Position numbers and translations under genes: made by a program. Of a DNA stretch of 64,000 bases, positions 44,586-53,700 are shown one piece after another. Positions within the stretch are counted from its first letter, which is position 1; each line of letters opens with the position of its first letter. Location of the stretch: NCBI RefSeq assembly GCF_011090185.1, contig NZ_JAAFGS010000003.1:496001-560000 (forward strand), read 5' to 3'. The notes beneath the pieces were generated by a model, which worked only from the letters and a program-made list of their open reading frames with translations, was not told where the DNA came from and made no database searches. The stretch comes from Saccharibacillus alkalitolerans (GTDB taxonomy: Bacteria; Bacillota; Bacilli; Paenibacillales; Paenibacillaceae).

Positions 44586-45827
44586 TTATGCGCCTTCCCG
44601 CTTCACTTTGTAAACAAATTGGCCGATCCGGTCCAGCGCCTCGTTCAATTGGGCGACCGAAGTCGCGTAAGAACAGCGCATGAAGCCTTCTCCGCCCAGC
44701 CCGAATACGTCGCCGGGAACGGCGGCCACCTTGCCTTCGACCAGCAGACGCTGCGCGAAAATTTCCGAAGTCAGACCCGTGGACTGGATGCTCGGGAACG
44801 CGTAGAACGCGCCTTCCGGCTCATGGCATTCCAGCCCGGCGTCGCGCAGCCCTTGCACGACTAGCCGGCGGCGGCGGTTGTAGGACTCGACCATTTTGTC
44901 CTTTTCGCCCAGACCGTTCGTCAGCGCTTCGAGCGCGGCGATCTGGCCCATAACCGGCGCGCACATGACCGTGTACTGATGAATTTTCAGCATCGCGGAG
45001 ATCAGCTCCGGATGACCGCAGGCGTAGCCCATCCGCCAACCGGTCATCGCGAACGCTTTGGAAAAGCCGCTGACGAGAATCGTGCGGTCCTTCATGCCCG
45101 GCGCGGCGGCGAAGCTGGCGTGCTTGCTCTGACCGTAGCTCAGTTCCGCATAGATTTCGTCGGAGATGACGATCAGGTCGTGCTTTTCGACGACTTTGGC
45201 GATCGGCAGCCAATCCTCGGCCGTCATCGTCGCGCCCGTCGGGTTGCTCGGATAGCAGAGAATCAGCACTTTCGACTTCGGCGTGATGCTGGCTTCGAGC
45301 GCTTCGGCCGTCAGCTTGAAGCCGTCTTTCGCGAACGTCTCGATGCCGACCGGCACACCGCCTCCGATCGAAGTGATCGGCGAATACGAAATGTAGCAGG
45401 GCTCGGGCACGAGCACCTCGTCGCCCGGACGGACCAGCGCCCGCAGCGCCAGGTCGATCGCTTCGCTGCCGCCTACCGTAACCAGCACTTCTTTCTCGGG
45501 ATCGTACGACGTGCCGAACGATCCCGCCAAGTAGGAGGAGATCGCTTCGCGCAGCTCCGGCATGCCGGCGTTGGACGTGTACCGGGTATAGCCGCGCTCC
45601 AGCGAATAAACGCACGCTTCGCGCACATGCCACGGCGTCACGAAGTCCGGTTCGCCGACGCCGAGCGTAATAATGTCTTTGCTCGCGCTGACGAGGTCGA
45701 AAAACTTGCGAATGCCCGAAGGCTTGATATCCCGCACCAGAGGCGACAGGTAGCGTTCCATCGAACCGTGCTCGGAATCCGAAGGCTGGAGGTTACTGTT
45801 TTCGTTGACTTCCCGGTTAGTAATCAT
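44586..45827 (-). CDS. alaT: alanine transaminase-like class I aminotransferase
   Basis: 413 residues, PLP-dependent. The PLP lysine is in LVSGFSKAFAMTGWRMGYA; other marks are LGVGEPDFVTPWHV, CYPSNPTGATM and ISDEIYAELSY. It follows an Lrp/AsnC regulator by 13 bases, the same order as alaR-alaT (yugG-yugH) of B. subtilis, where the enzyme makes alanine from pyruvate. The substrate is inferred from this context. Confidence 0.88.
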   Translation of the reverse strand: MITNREVNENSNLQPSDSEHGSMERYLSPLVRDIKPSGIRKFFDLVSASKDIITLGVGEPDFVTPWHVREACVYSLERGYTRYTSNAGMPELREAISSYLAGSFGTSYDPEKEVLVTVGGSEAIDLALRALVRPGDEVLVPEPCYISYSPITSIGGGVPVGIETFAKDGFKLTAEALEASITPKSKVLILCYPSNPTGATMTAEDWLPIAKVVEKHDLIVISDEIYAELSYGQSKHASFAAAPGMKDRTILVSGFSKAFAMTGWRMGYACGHPELISAMLKIHQYTVMCAPVMGQIAALEALTNGLGEKDKMVESYNRRRRLVVQGLRDAGLECHEPEGAFYAFPSIQSTGLTSEIFAQRLLVEGKVAAVPGDVFGLGGEGFMRCSYATSVAQLNEALDRIGQFVYKVKREGA

Positions 45828-45840
45828 CGTTTCGCATCCT

Positions 45841-46341
45841 TTACGGCGAGATCATCAGACGGCGGTCTTCTTCGTGCTCTTCGAAGATGATCCCGTTCTG
45901 TTTGTATTTTTTGAGAATAAAGTGCGTTTTCGTGGACAGAACGGACTCGATCGGCGACAGCTTGTCGGAAACGAAGCTGGCCACTTCCTTCAGGCTCAGA
46001 CCGTCCACCTCGACCAGCAGATCGTAAGCGCCCGACATCAGGAACACCGACTTGACCTGGGGATACAGATAGATACGCTCGGCGATGCCTTCGAAGCCGC
46101 GTCCCCGTTCGGGAGTAATCTGTACTTCGATCAGCGCCGTTACTTTCTCGTCGTTCACTTTGCTCTCGTTGACGACGGTCGCATATTTGACGATCACGCG
46201 GTCTTTTTCGAGCTCTTCGACCGCTTCGCGCACTTCCTGTTCCGGCGCGCCGAGCATGGTCGACAGCAGCTCGGGCGTCCGGCGCGCGTCTTCCTCGAGC
46301 AGTTCGAGAATGTCCAACTTGAGTTTGTTCGTTTCTTTCAC
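45841..46341 (-). CDS. alaR: Lrp/AsnC family regulator AlaR-like
   Basis: 166 residues from GTG 46341 (GGAGG upstream). N-terminal winged helix (LKLDILELLEEDARRTPELLSTMLG ... VREAVEELEKDRVIVKYATVV) and C-terminal RAM ligand-binding domain (ALIEVQITPERGRGFEGIAER). In B. subtilis AlaR activates alaT. An inverted repeat GACTCGTTGAGTC (46375-46387) lies just upstream and could be its operator. Confidence 0.88.
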   Translation of the reverse strand: MKETNKLKLDILELLEEDARRTPELLSTMLGAPEQEVREAVEELEKDRVIVKYATVVNESKVNDEKVTALIEVQITPERGRGFEGIAERIYLYPQVKSVFLMSGAYDLLVEVDGLSLKEVASFVSDKLSPIESVLSTKTHFILKKYKQNGIIFEEHEEDRRLMISP

Positions 46342-46374
46342 TTGGCAGGCCTCCAGAAGATTCGCTTGATAAGC

Positions 46375-46387
46375 GACTCGTTGAGTC
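46375..46387 (-). promoter_or_regulatory. candidate operator upstream of alaR
   Basis: Perfect dyad GACTC-GTT-GAGTC, 34 bases upstream of the alaR start. AlaR binding is inferred from position alone. Confidence 0.35.
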
Positions 46388-46535
46388 AGCTTCGACTTGC
46401 TTTATTGTACCCCATCTTACCCGAAAAAACGTCAGTGTGCTACCGCTCCCGGGCAATCCGAGCATACCGCCGGCGCACGAAAAAGACCTTGGGGCGGCTT
46501 TGGGCGCTCTCTTCGCTCCGACCTTCTTCATGCTT

Positions 46536-46565
46536 AAAACCCCCGCTTCTGCCGGAAGCGGGGGT
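46536..46565 (-). terminator. intrinsic terminator of the mutS2-DUF350 unit
   Basis: CCCCCGCTT / AAGCGGGGG with TTTT on the minus strand. Confidence 0.85.
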
Positions 46566-46615
46566 GGAAAGACGCAAAAAGGACAATGCGGTCAAAGCCG
46601 AACGGCCGTTGGATT

Positions 46616-47035
46616 TTAAAGCACCGAAACCCCGACGACGTAAGAGAGGGCGACCGACAGCACCATCGAAATCAAGCCTACCGCACGGTTATCCCTCCCG
46701 ATCTCTTCGTCCACCTTGAAGAACGGCGTGACGAACTCGAACAGGAAGTAAGCCAACAGCAGCAGCACGAATCCGACCAGCGACCACAGCATGCTTTCGT
46801 AGATGGTAGAACCGGATTCGATGCAAAAACGCAAAATATTGCAGATTCCGAAAATCTTCCCGCCGGTTGCCATCGCGACCGACAGATTGCCCCTGCGGAT
46901 CTCGTCCCAGCATTTGTAGCGGGTAATGGCTTCGAAAATGGCCAAGAAGACGACCAGTTCCAGGACGGCCACCGAAAAATAAGCGACAGCCGAACCGATC
47001 GGGGTCTCAAGCAAAGGATCGATTACCGTATTCAT
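46616..47035 (-). CDS. DUF350 family membrane protein
   Basis: 139 residues with four hydrophobic segments (about 17-37, 53-70, 84-103 and 118-138) and the DUF350 pattern LSVAMATGGKIFGICNIL. The function of the family is unknown. It lies 24 bases after mutS2, as in other Paenibacillaceae, and shares its terminator. Confidence 0.85.
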   Translation of the reverse strand: MNTVIDPLLETPIGSAVAYFSVAVLELVVFLAIFEAITRYKCWDEIRRGNLSVAMATGGKIFGICNILRFCIESGSTIYESMLWSLVGFVLLLLAYFLFEFVTPFFKVDEEIGRDNRAVGLISMVLSVALSYVVGVSVL

Positions 47036-47059
47036 CTTTTTTCGAGCTCGCTCCTTCCG

Positions 47060-49420
47060 TTACTTCAGTTCGGCCACGGTTACGCCGTTGCCGCCCTCGC
47101 CGTAGTTGCCCAGGCGGTATGACTTGATCAGCTTGTGCCGGCGCAGATGTTCCTGAATGCCCGTACGGAGGATGCCCGTTCCTTTGCCGTGAATGATATA
47201 GATCTGGCCGAGATTCGACAGGAAAGCTTCATCGATGAAGCGGTCCGTCTCGATGAGCGCCTCTTCGAGGTTCGCGCCGCGCAGATCGAGTTCGGAGCGG
47301 GTGCTGTCGTCCTTGGTGCGCTTGACCGCCGTCACCGGCTTCTGCTTCGGCGCGGTCACGGGAGCCGTCTGCACGCGCTCCAGGGAATCGAGCCGCACTT
47401 TCATTTTCATGATGCCGACCTGGACGAGCGCTTCTTTGCCGTCCAATTCGATCACATGGCCCCGCTGGCCGAGATTCGACAGAATCACTTCGTCGCCCGG
47501 CTCGATTTTTTGCGGCGATTTGGCCGCCGTCTTCTTGGGCTTTTTGGCGCGGGCGGCCGGTTCCGCTTCGTCCAGCTGGCGGCGGGCCGCGATGAGCTTA
47601 TGCTCCTTGACCGAAGCTCCCTCTTCCATCGCCAGACGGCGCAGTTCGGATACGACTTCGTCGGCTTCCTTGCGCGCCTTCGCAATAATCTCGCGGGCTT
47701 CGTTCTCGGCTTTTTCGAGCCTGGAGTCGCGCTGCGACTCCAGCTTCTCGAGCTCGCGTTCGTGCCGCGCGCGAAGCTCTTCCATCTCGCGGCGCAGCCG
47801 CTCCGCTTCTTCGCGTTCCGCCTCGGCGCCGATCCGGTTCTCTTCCAGCGCGCTGATCATGTTCTCGACGCGCAGGTCCTCTTCCTTGACTTCGCCGCGT
47901 GCGAAGCTGAGAATGGTGCCCGGCAGACCGAGCCGTTCCGCGATCGCGAACGCGTTGCTTCGTCCCGGCACGCCGACGAGAAGCCGGTAAGTCGGGCTCA
48001 GCGTCGCCACGTCGAACTCCATGCTGGCGTTGATCACGCCCGCGCGCTCGTAAGCGTACGCCTTCAGCTCGCTGTAGTGGGTCGTCGCCACCATGCGGCA
48101 GCCGAACTGATGGATATACTCCAGAATCGCGATTGCCAGCGCCGAGCCTTCGGCCGGGTCCGTGCCCGCTCCGACTTCGTCGAGCAGCACGAGACTTTTC
48201 GGCGTCATGTCTCTCAGAATGCGAATGATGTTCGTCATATGGCTCGAAAACGTACTGAGGCTCTGCTCGATGCTCTGCTCGTCGCCGATGTCGGCATAAA
48301 TGCCGTCGAACACGCACAGCTCGCAGCCCTCGTCGGCCGGCACGAACAGGCCCGACATCGCCATCATGCTGAGCAGCCCGATCGTTTTCAGCGTCACCGT
48401 CTTGCCGCCCGTATTCGGACCGGTCACGATAATGCTGGAAAACTCGCCGCCGAGTTCGACGTCGAGCGGCACGACGGACTTCTGGTCGATCAGCGGATGG
48501 CGCCCCTTGCGGATGCGCAGGTAGCCCCGGTCGTTCATTTTGGGCTCCGTCGCCTTCATACGGTGGGCCAATCGCCCCTTGGCGAAGATGAAGTCGAGCT
48601 GCGCGAGCACGTCCACGTCGTATCCCAGCAGTTCCGCCTGCTCGCCGACGGCCGCCGTCAGCTTCTGCAGGATGATTTCGATCTCCCGTGTCTCGCGCAG
48701 CTTCGTTTCGCGAAGCTTGTTGTTCATCGCCACGATCGCTTCCGGTTCGATGAACATCGTCGCCCCGGAGCTGGACTGATCGTGCACGATACCGCCGAAG
48801 TGCGAACGGTATTCCGATTTGACCGGAATGACGAAGCGGTCTCCCCGAATCGTGATCAGCTGATCCTGCAGCATCTTGGCCACGCTGGAGGAACGGATCA
48901 TCGACTCCAGTTTTTCGCGGATGCGGGATTCGCCCCCTCGCAGCTCGCGCCGGATCGACGCCAGCGTCGGGCTGGCGGAATCCATCACTTCGGCGGATTC
49001 GCCGATGCAGGAATTGATCAGGCGCTCCAGGTCCTTCTGGTCCGAGATCAGGTCGGCCAGGCCGTCCAGCAGCTCGATCGGATGGTCTTCGTGCAGCGTC
49101 TGGATAAACCGCTTCAACCGCCGCGATCCGTACAGCGTCGTCGCGATGCCCAGCAGCTCGTGCGGATTCAGCATGCCGCCGATCCGCGCACGCTGCACAG
49201 CAGGGCGGATATCGACGATGCCGCCGAACGGCGGCGAGCCTTTCAGCCGATCGACGTCGAACGCCTCGTGCGTGGCTTGAAGCAGGCGCTGCACCGACGA
49301 AAGATCGGTATCGGGCTTGAGCGCCCGCGCCGCCTCCTTGCCGAGCGACGTCTGCGCCTGATCGGCCAGCGCGTTCGAGATGCTCGCATATTGTAAAATT
49401 TCAAATATTTTATCGTTCAA
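47060..49420 (-). CDS. mutS2: MutS2 ribosome-rescue / DNA endonuclease
   Basis: 786 residues from TTG 49420 (AAGGAG upstream); Met-Asn-Asp-Lys follows. The lever/core region is followed by the ATPase with Walker A TGPNTGGKTVTLK and Walker B LVLLDEVGAGTDP, a coiled coil (about 515-625), a KOW-like segment (EPGDEVILSNLGQRGHVIEL) and the C-terminal Smr nuclease domain (SELDLRGANLEEAL, IHGKGTGILR). In Bacillus MutS2 splits collided ribosomes; suppression of recombination has also been described. It follows the GGDEF gene by 218 bases with a terminator between. Confidence 0.95.
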   Translation of the reverse strand: MNDKIFEILQYASISNALADQAQTSLGKEAARALKPDTDLSSVQRLLQATHEAFDVDRLKGSPPFGGIVDIRPAVQRARIGGMLNPHELLGIATTLYGSRRLKRFIQTLHEDHPIELLDGLADLISDQKDLERLINSCIGESAEVMDSASPTLASIRRELRGGESRIREKLESMIRSSSVAKMLQDQLITIRGDRFVIPVKSEYRSHFGGIVHDQSSSGATMFIEPEAIVAMNNKLRETKLRETREIEIILQKLTAAVGEQAELLGYDVDVLAQLDFIFAKGRLAHRMKATEPKMNDRGYLRIRKGRHPLIDQKSVVPLDVELGGEFSSIIVTGPNTGGKTVTLKTIGLLSMMAMSGLFVPADEGCELCVFDGIYADIGDEQSIEQSLSTFSSHMTNIIRILRDMTPKSLVLLDEVGAGTDPAEGSALAIAILEYIHQFGCRMVATTHYSELKAYAYERAGVINASMEFDVATLSPTYRLLVGVPGRSNAFAIAERLGLPGTILSFARGEVKEEDLRVENMISALEENRIGAEAEREEAERLRREMEELRARHERELEKLESQRDSRLEKAENEAREIIAKARKEADEVVSELRRLAMEEGASVKEHKLIAARRQLDEAEPAARAKKPKKTAAKSPQKIEPGDEVILSNLGQRGHVIELDGKEALVQVGIMKMKVRLDSLERVQTAPVTAPKQKPVTAVKRTKDDSTRSELDLRGANLEEALIETDRFIDEAFLSNLGQIYIIHGKGTGILRTGIQEHLRRHKLIKSYRLGNYGEGGNGVTVAELK

Positions 49421-49540
49421 GAACGTGACAACTCCTTATCGGTTCTGGAGGCCGCTGCGGCGCTCCGTCCCTTAATTATACCGGATTTCCGAAAGGGAAA
49501 CCATGTTCGCATCCGATGATCTCGGGGGATCGGCAGACGA

Positions 49541-49586
49541 AAAGCCTTCCCGGGACCGGTACGTTTGCAGCCCGGTTCGGGAAGGC
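49541..49586 (-). terminator. intrinsic terminator after the GGDEF gene
   Basis: GCCTTCCCG / CGGGAAGGC stem with an inner ACCGGG / CCCGGT pairing; TTTT follows on the minus strand. Confidence 0.75.
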
Positions 49587-49638
49587 GGTCTCCGTTTTCT
49601 CGAACATGCCGCAGGAGCGGCCTTGCGCCGGCAAACGC

Positions 49639-50736
49639 TTATTTGCGCAGCTTGACGGCATCCCGGTTTCCGTCGAACCGCTCGACCCGGTTTTTTCCCG
49701 AACGCTTGGCGCGGTACAGCGCGGCGTCGGCTTTGCCGAACAGCGTCTCCGCCGTATCGTCCGGCTCGAAGCCGCTCAATCCCGCGCTGACGGTCACCGG
49801 GTGGTTGCCCATATAAGAATAATTGGCCCCTTCCACGGCGGCCCGGATACGTTCGGCATATTCCGCGGCTTCTTCGATCGTTTTCTCGGTGAAGATGATC
49901 GCGAATTCTTCGCCTCCGTAGCGCGCGGCAAAATCGTTCGGCGAAATCGTCATCCCCACGCGGATCGACACTTCTTTCAGTACCAGGTCGCCGATCAGAT
50001 GGCCGTAGGTATCGTTAATCTTTTTGAAATTGTCGATATCGAGCACCGCCACCTGAATTTGCAGGCCGTTGCGCCGGCATTGGTCGACCAGGTCTTCCAG
50101 GTACTCGTAGAACGTTCCGTGATTGTACAGCTGCGTGAGCGCGTCGGTCTTGAGCAGGCGCTGCGACACCGCTTTGTCGACGATCAAGTCCTGCTGGGAC
50201 TGCGTCAAGTGTTCCACCTGCCGCCCGATCTCGATCGCGCGGATCAGCACGGTCCGTCCAAGCAGCATCGAGGCCGCCAGCATGAACTCCATCAGCAGGA
50301 AGTCCTCGATCTCCCGGCCGTAAAACACGCGCTCGACCGCAAAGTAAAAAGCGGCGTAGAGCCCGATATTCAAAGCGCCGAACAGGTCCAGCAGCTTTCG
50401 GTCAAAATAAATCAAAGGCACGAACATCGGAAAAATCAGCAGAATGCCGGGGGCGTTCTCGGTATACAATCCCATATTCAAATAATTGACGTAAGCCAAA
50501 GTCAAGCTCACGCCGACGACGATCTGACGACCGTAGCGGCGGAACGAGGCGTACAGCACTTCTCCCAGTCCCGCTATCGCAATAACCAGCAGGCTTCTGC
50601 CCGCCAGAGAAGAAAGCGTCTGGCGATGGTCTTCGCTGTCGAACAGAAAATAGGAGAGTTCGACCGCGAACACCATTCCCGCCACGATCCAATAGGCGTA
50701 TAAAATTTGCCGGTTCAGGTAGTCGACATTACCCAT
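49639..50736 (-). CDS. membrane-bound GGDEF diguanylate cyclase
   Basis: 365 residues. Six hydrophobic segments occupy about residues 9-190, followed by a linker and a GGDEF domain (about 200-350) with the intact active site RYGGEEFAIIF. The I-site RxxD expected just upstream is not present (SPND), so product inhibition may be absent. It would make cyclic di-GMP from GTP. The start lies 8 bases after the stop of the giant ZapA gene, so the two are cotranscribed; the usual pheT-zapA-mutS2 order has no cyclase, so it looks inserted. Confidence 0.9.
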   Translation of the reverse strand: MGNVDYLNRQILYAYWIVAGMVFAVELSYFLFDSEDHRQTLSSLAGRSLLVIAIAGLGEVLYASFRRYGRQIVVGVSLTLAYVNYLNMGLYTENAPGILLIFPMFVPLIYFDRKLLDLFGALNIGLYAAFYFAVERVFYGREIEDFLLMEFMLAASMLLGRTVLIRAIEIGRQVEHLTQSQQDLIVDKAVSQRLLKTDALTQLYNHGTFYEYLEDLVDQCRRNGLQIQVAVLDIDNFKKINDTYGHLIGDLVLKEVSIRVGMTISPNDFAARYGGEEFAIIFTEKTIEEAAEYAERIRAAVEGANYSYMGNHPVTVSAGLSGFEPDDTAETLFGKADAALYRAKRSGKNRVERFDGNRDAVKLRK

Positions 50737-50744
50737 GGCTCACC

Positions 50745-53700
50745 CTAGTGCCTCTGTTCCTGCTCCAGCATTTCCATCCATTCATTGTATTCCTTCTGGA
50801 GCGCGGCGTATTGTTCCCGAAGGCGCGAGTATTCCCGGTCGGTCTCTTCGCGCTTATCCTTCTCCATTTCCCTCTCGACATGAAGGATGCGGAGCTGGTG
50901 GGAAAGAACTTCATATTGCTCCGTCACCTGCCTCAATTCGTCCTGCAGTTTTTCTGCTGCCGAATCTTCTTTCGGGCTTGCGTGTTCCGCGGCCGTCAGA
51001 CGTTCCTCAAGCTGCGCTTTTTCCGCTTCCCAGGAACGTCGGCGCTCCTGAAGAGCGTTCAGTTCGGCGTTCAAGCGGACGCTGCGCATCTCGAATTCTC
51101 GGCTCGCTTCCTGCGCGGCGCGCAGCTCGCTGTGCAGGTTCCCGTTTTCTTCCGATATCCGCGCCTCGCGCGCCGCGGCTTCTTCCAGTTTGCGCTCCGC
51201 GGCATTTTTGGACTTGGTCAATGCCCGCTCTCGTTCTCCGGCTTCTTCCAGTTCGCGGCGCTGGCGCGCCGTCTCGATCCGCCAGGAGGCTTCGCGTCCG
51301 CCGAATTCCGCCACGCGGGAGAACATCCTGTCGCGCTCGGCCTGCCATTCGGCTTCCGCGCCGCGCAGACGCTCGGCTTCGCTCTCCGCCTCGTTCAGCG
51401 CCTCGACGGCCTGAATCTGACGGCGCTGCGTCTCTTCCAGTTCGGCTTCTAGAGCGGCAAGCCGCGCTTCGAGCGCACCCGCGCGTTCGTTCCGTTCATC
51501 CGCGGCGCGGCGTGCCTCTTCAAGCTGAGCCAGCAGCTCTGCCGCACGCGTCTCGGCTTCCTCTTCCCTGACGACGGCGGCGGCAAGCTCGTTTTCGAGC
51601 CGCGCGTATTCCCGGGCGCGCTCTTCCTGGCCGGCGGTCAGCGCTTCGAGGCCGCTTTCCAGCTCTTCTTTTTGGCCCCGCAGGCCGCGAGCCTGTTCCT
51701 CCAGATCCGCCACCAGACGTTCCTGGCGTTCGCGCTCGCCGTTCCATTCCTTTTCGCGCCGCGCGTAACCGTCCAGTTCGGCGGACAGTTCCGACAACCG
51801 GCCTTCCAGTTCGCCCAGCCGGCTCCGCAGCCGGTCCCGTTCCGCGCTCAGCTCGCCGTTTTGCCGAACGGCGGAATCGTGTTCGCCGCGCGCCAGCTCC
51901 AGCTCGGACTGCAGACTTCCCCGCAGCGCGCCCAGTTCCCGTTCGCGTTCTTCCGCTTCTCCCAGACGGCCGGCGAGGGATTCGCGCTCCGACTCCGAAG
52001 CCGCCGCCCGTTCGCGCAGCGTGCGCAGCTCGTTTGCCGCCTCCTGCCGCGCCCGTTCGGCCGCATCCAAACTGTCCCGGGCCGAAGACAGCTCGGCTTC
52101 CAGCCGCGCTTTCTCTTCCTCCAGCCGGATCGCCTCGCTCGTCAGATATTGTTCGCTGTCGCTCAATTCGCGCACGCGGCCTTCCAGACGGGAACGCGTT
52201 TCTTCCAGTTCTCCGCTTCGGGCGGCAAGCTGCGCTTCAAGCGAATCCGTCCCGCCGCGCAGCGATTCGATCTCGGCGGCCGAGCGTTCCAATCCGGATT
52301 CCAGCCCGGCTTTGGCGTCCGCCAGCGACGCGGCCTCCCGCCGAAGAGCCTCCAATCCGGTCTCCAGCGCCTCCTTCTCGGCCTGCAGAGCTTCGGCGCT
52401 TTCGGTCAGCGCCGCAAGACGCAGCTCCAGCGAAGCTTCCGCTTCCGCATGCCGCGCGCTTTCCTCTCGCGCCGCGGCCAGCTCGGCGGCCAGTCCGTCA
52501 TTGTCCGCCTTCAAAGACTCGCCTTCGGCGCGCGCCGACTCCAGTCCGGCTTCCAGTTCGGCCTTATCCGCGCCCAGCGCCGCCGCTTTCTCGCGCTCGC
52601 CGTCCAGCTCGCTTCGCAGCGTTCCGCGCTCGCTCTCCAGATTTTCGATCCGGGCGCGCAGCTCGCCCGCCGCCTGGACCTGCTGCCGCAGCTCGCTTTC
52701 CAGTTCGCGTTCGCGCCCCATCAGCTCGGTCAGCTCTTCTTCCAGGCGGACCGCTTCGCCGGTCAAATACTCCTCGCTGCCGCTCAGTTCGCGGACGCGC
52801 TCTTCCAATCCGGCGCGAACCTTGTCCGATTCGGAGCTTCGCGCTTCCAGATCCGACAAGCTTGTCCGCAGTCCGGACAGCTCGCCCTCCAGTGCGGCTT
52901 TCTCGCCCGCGAGCGATTCCAGTTCGCTCTCCAGGCGGCGCTTGTCACGGGCGAGCGCCTCGGCTTCCGCCGCCAAACGTTCCCGCTCGGCGGAAGCGCT
53001 GCGCAGTTCGCCTTCCAGTCGTTCCCGCTGCTCGGAAGCGGACGCAAACTCGCTTTCCAGGCGGGATTTCTCCGCCGTCACGGCATCCAGCTCGCCGGTT
53101 AAACGAAGCCGCTCCGCCGATGCGGATTCCAGCTCGCCCTGCAGGCCGGCTCTTTCCTCGCCGGCCGCTACCGATTCGGCTTCAAGGCGCCGCTTCGTCT
53201 CAGCCGCCGCTTCCAGCTCCGCTTCAAGCCGCAGCTTTTCTTCCGCGGCGCGTTCCAGTTCGCCTTCCAGGCTCGCCTTGACGGCTCCGAGCGATTCCAG
53301 CTCGCCGCCCAGGCGGGCGATCTCCGCTTCGCGTTCCGCCAGCGTTCCGTTCAATTGAACTCGGACCGCTTCCGCGTCTTCGAGCAGCGATTCGAACGTC
53401 CCCTTCTCTTCCCGCCAGCCGCGTTCGCGCTCCGTCCAGGCTTCCAGTTCGGCGGACAGCTCGGCGTTTTCCGCGGCGCGGAACGATTCCGTCTCCGCCA
53501 GCTCCTCCATTCGACGCTCCAGCGCCGCCTGCTCTTCGCGCTGGCCTTCGATCGCAAGGCGCAGACGCTCCCGCTCCTCGCGCAGATCGCGTTCCGTCTC
53601 GCGCACGTCCGACAGCTCGGCTTCCAGAGCGCCGCGCCGCTCTTCTTGCTCGGCCTCGCGGCCGCGCAGCTCCTCCAGCAGCGCGCGGGCATCCTCGTAG

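Noticed and set aside
47135-49396. A 753-codon frame antisense to mutS2
   Set aside because: Shadow of a well-supported gene; skewed to Arg, His, Phe and Val with no motif.
52034-53281. Possible CRISPR-like or DNA-level repeat array
   Set aside because: The repeats are coding, diverged and without constant spacers; they are heptad repeats of a coiled coil.
51672-53358. Ser/Arg- and Pro/Arg-rich open frames on the plus strand across the zapA gene
   Set aside because: They arise from the reverse complement of repetitive Glu/Leu/Ala codons. The ZapA start domain and ribosome binding site support the minus-strand frame.
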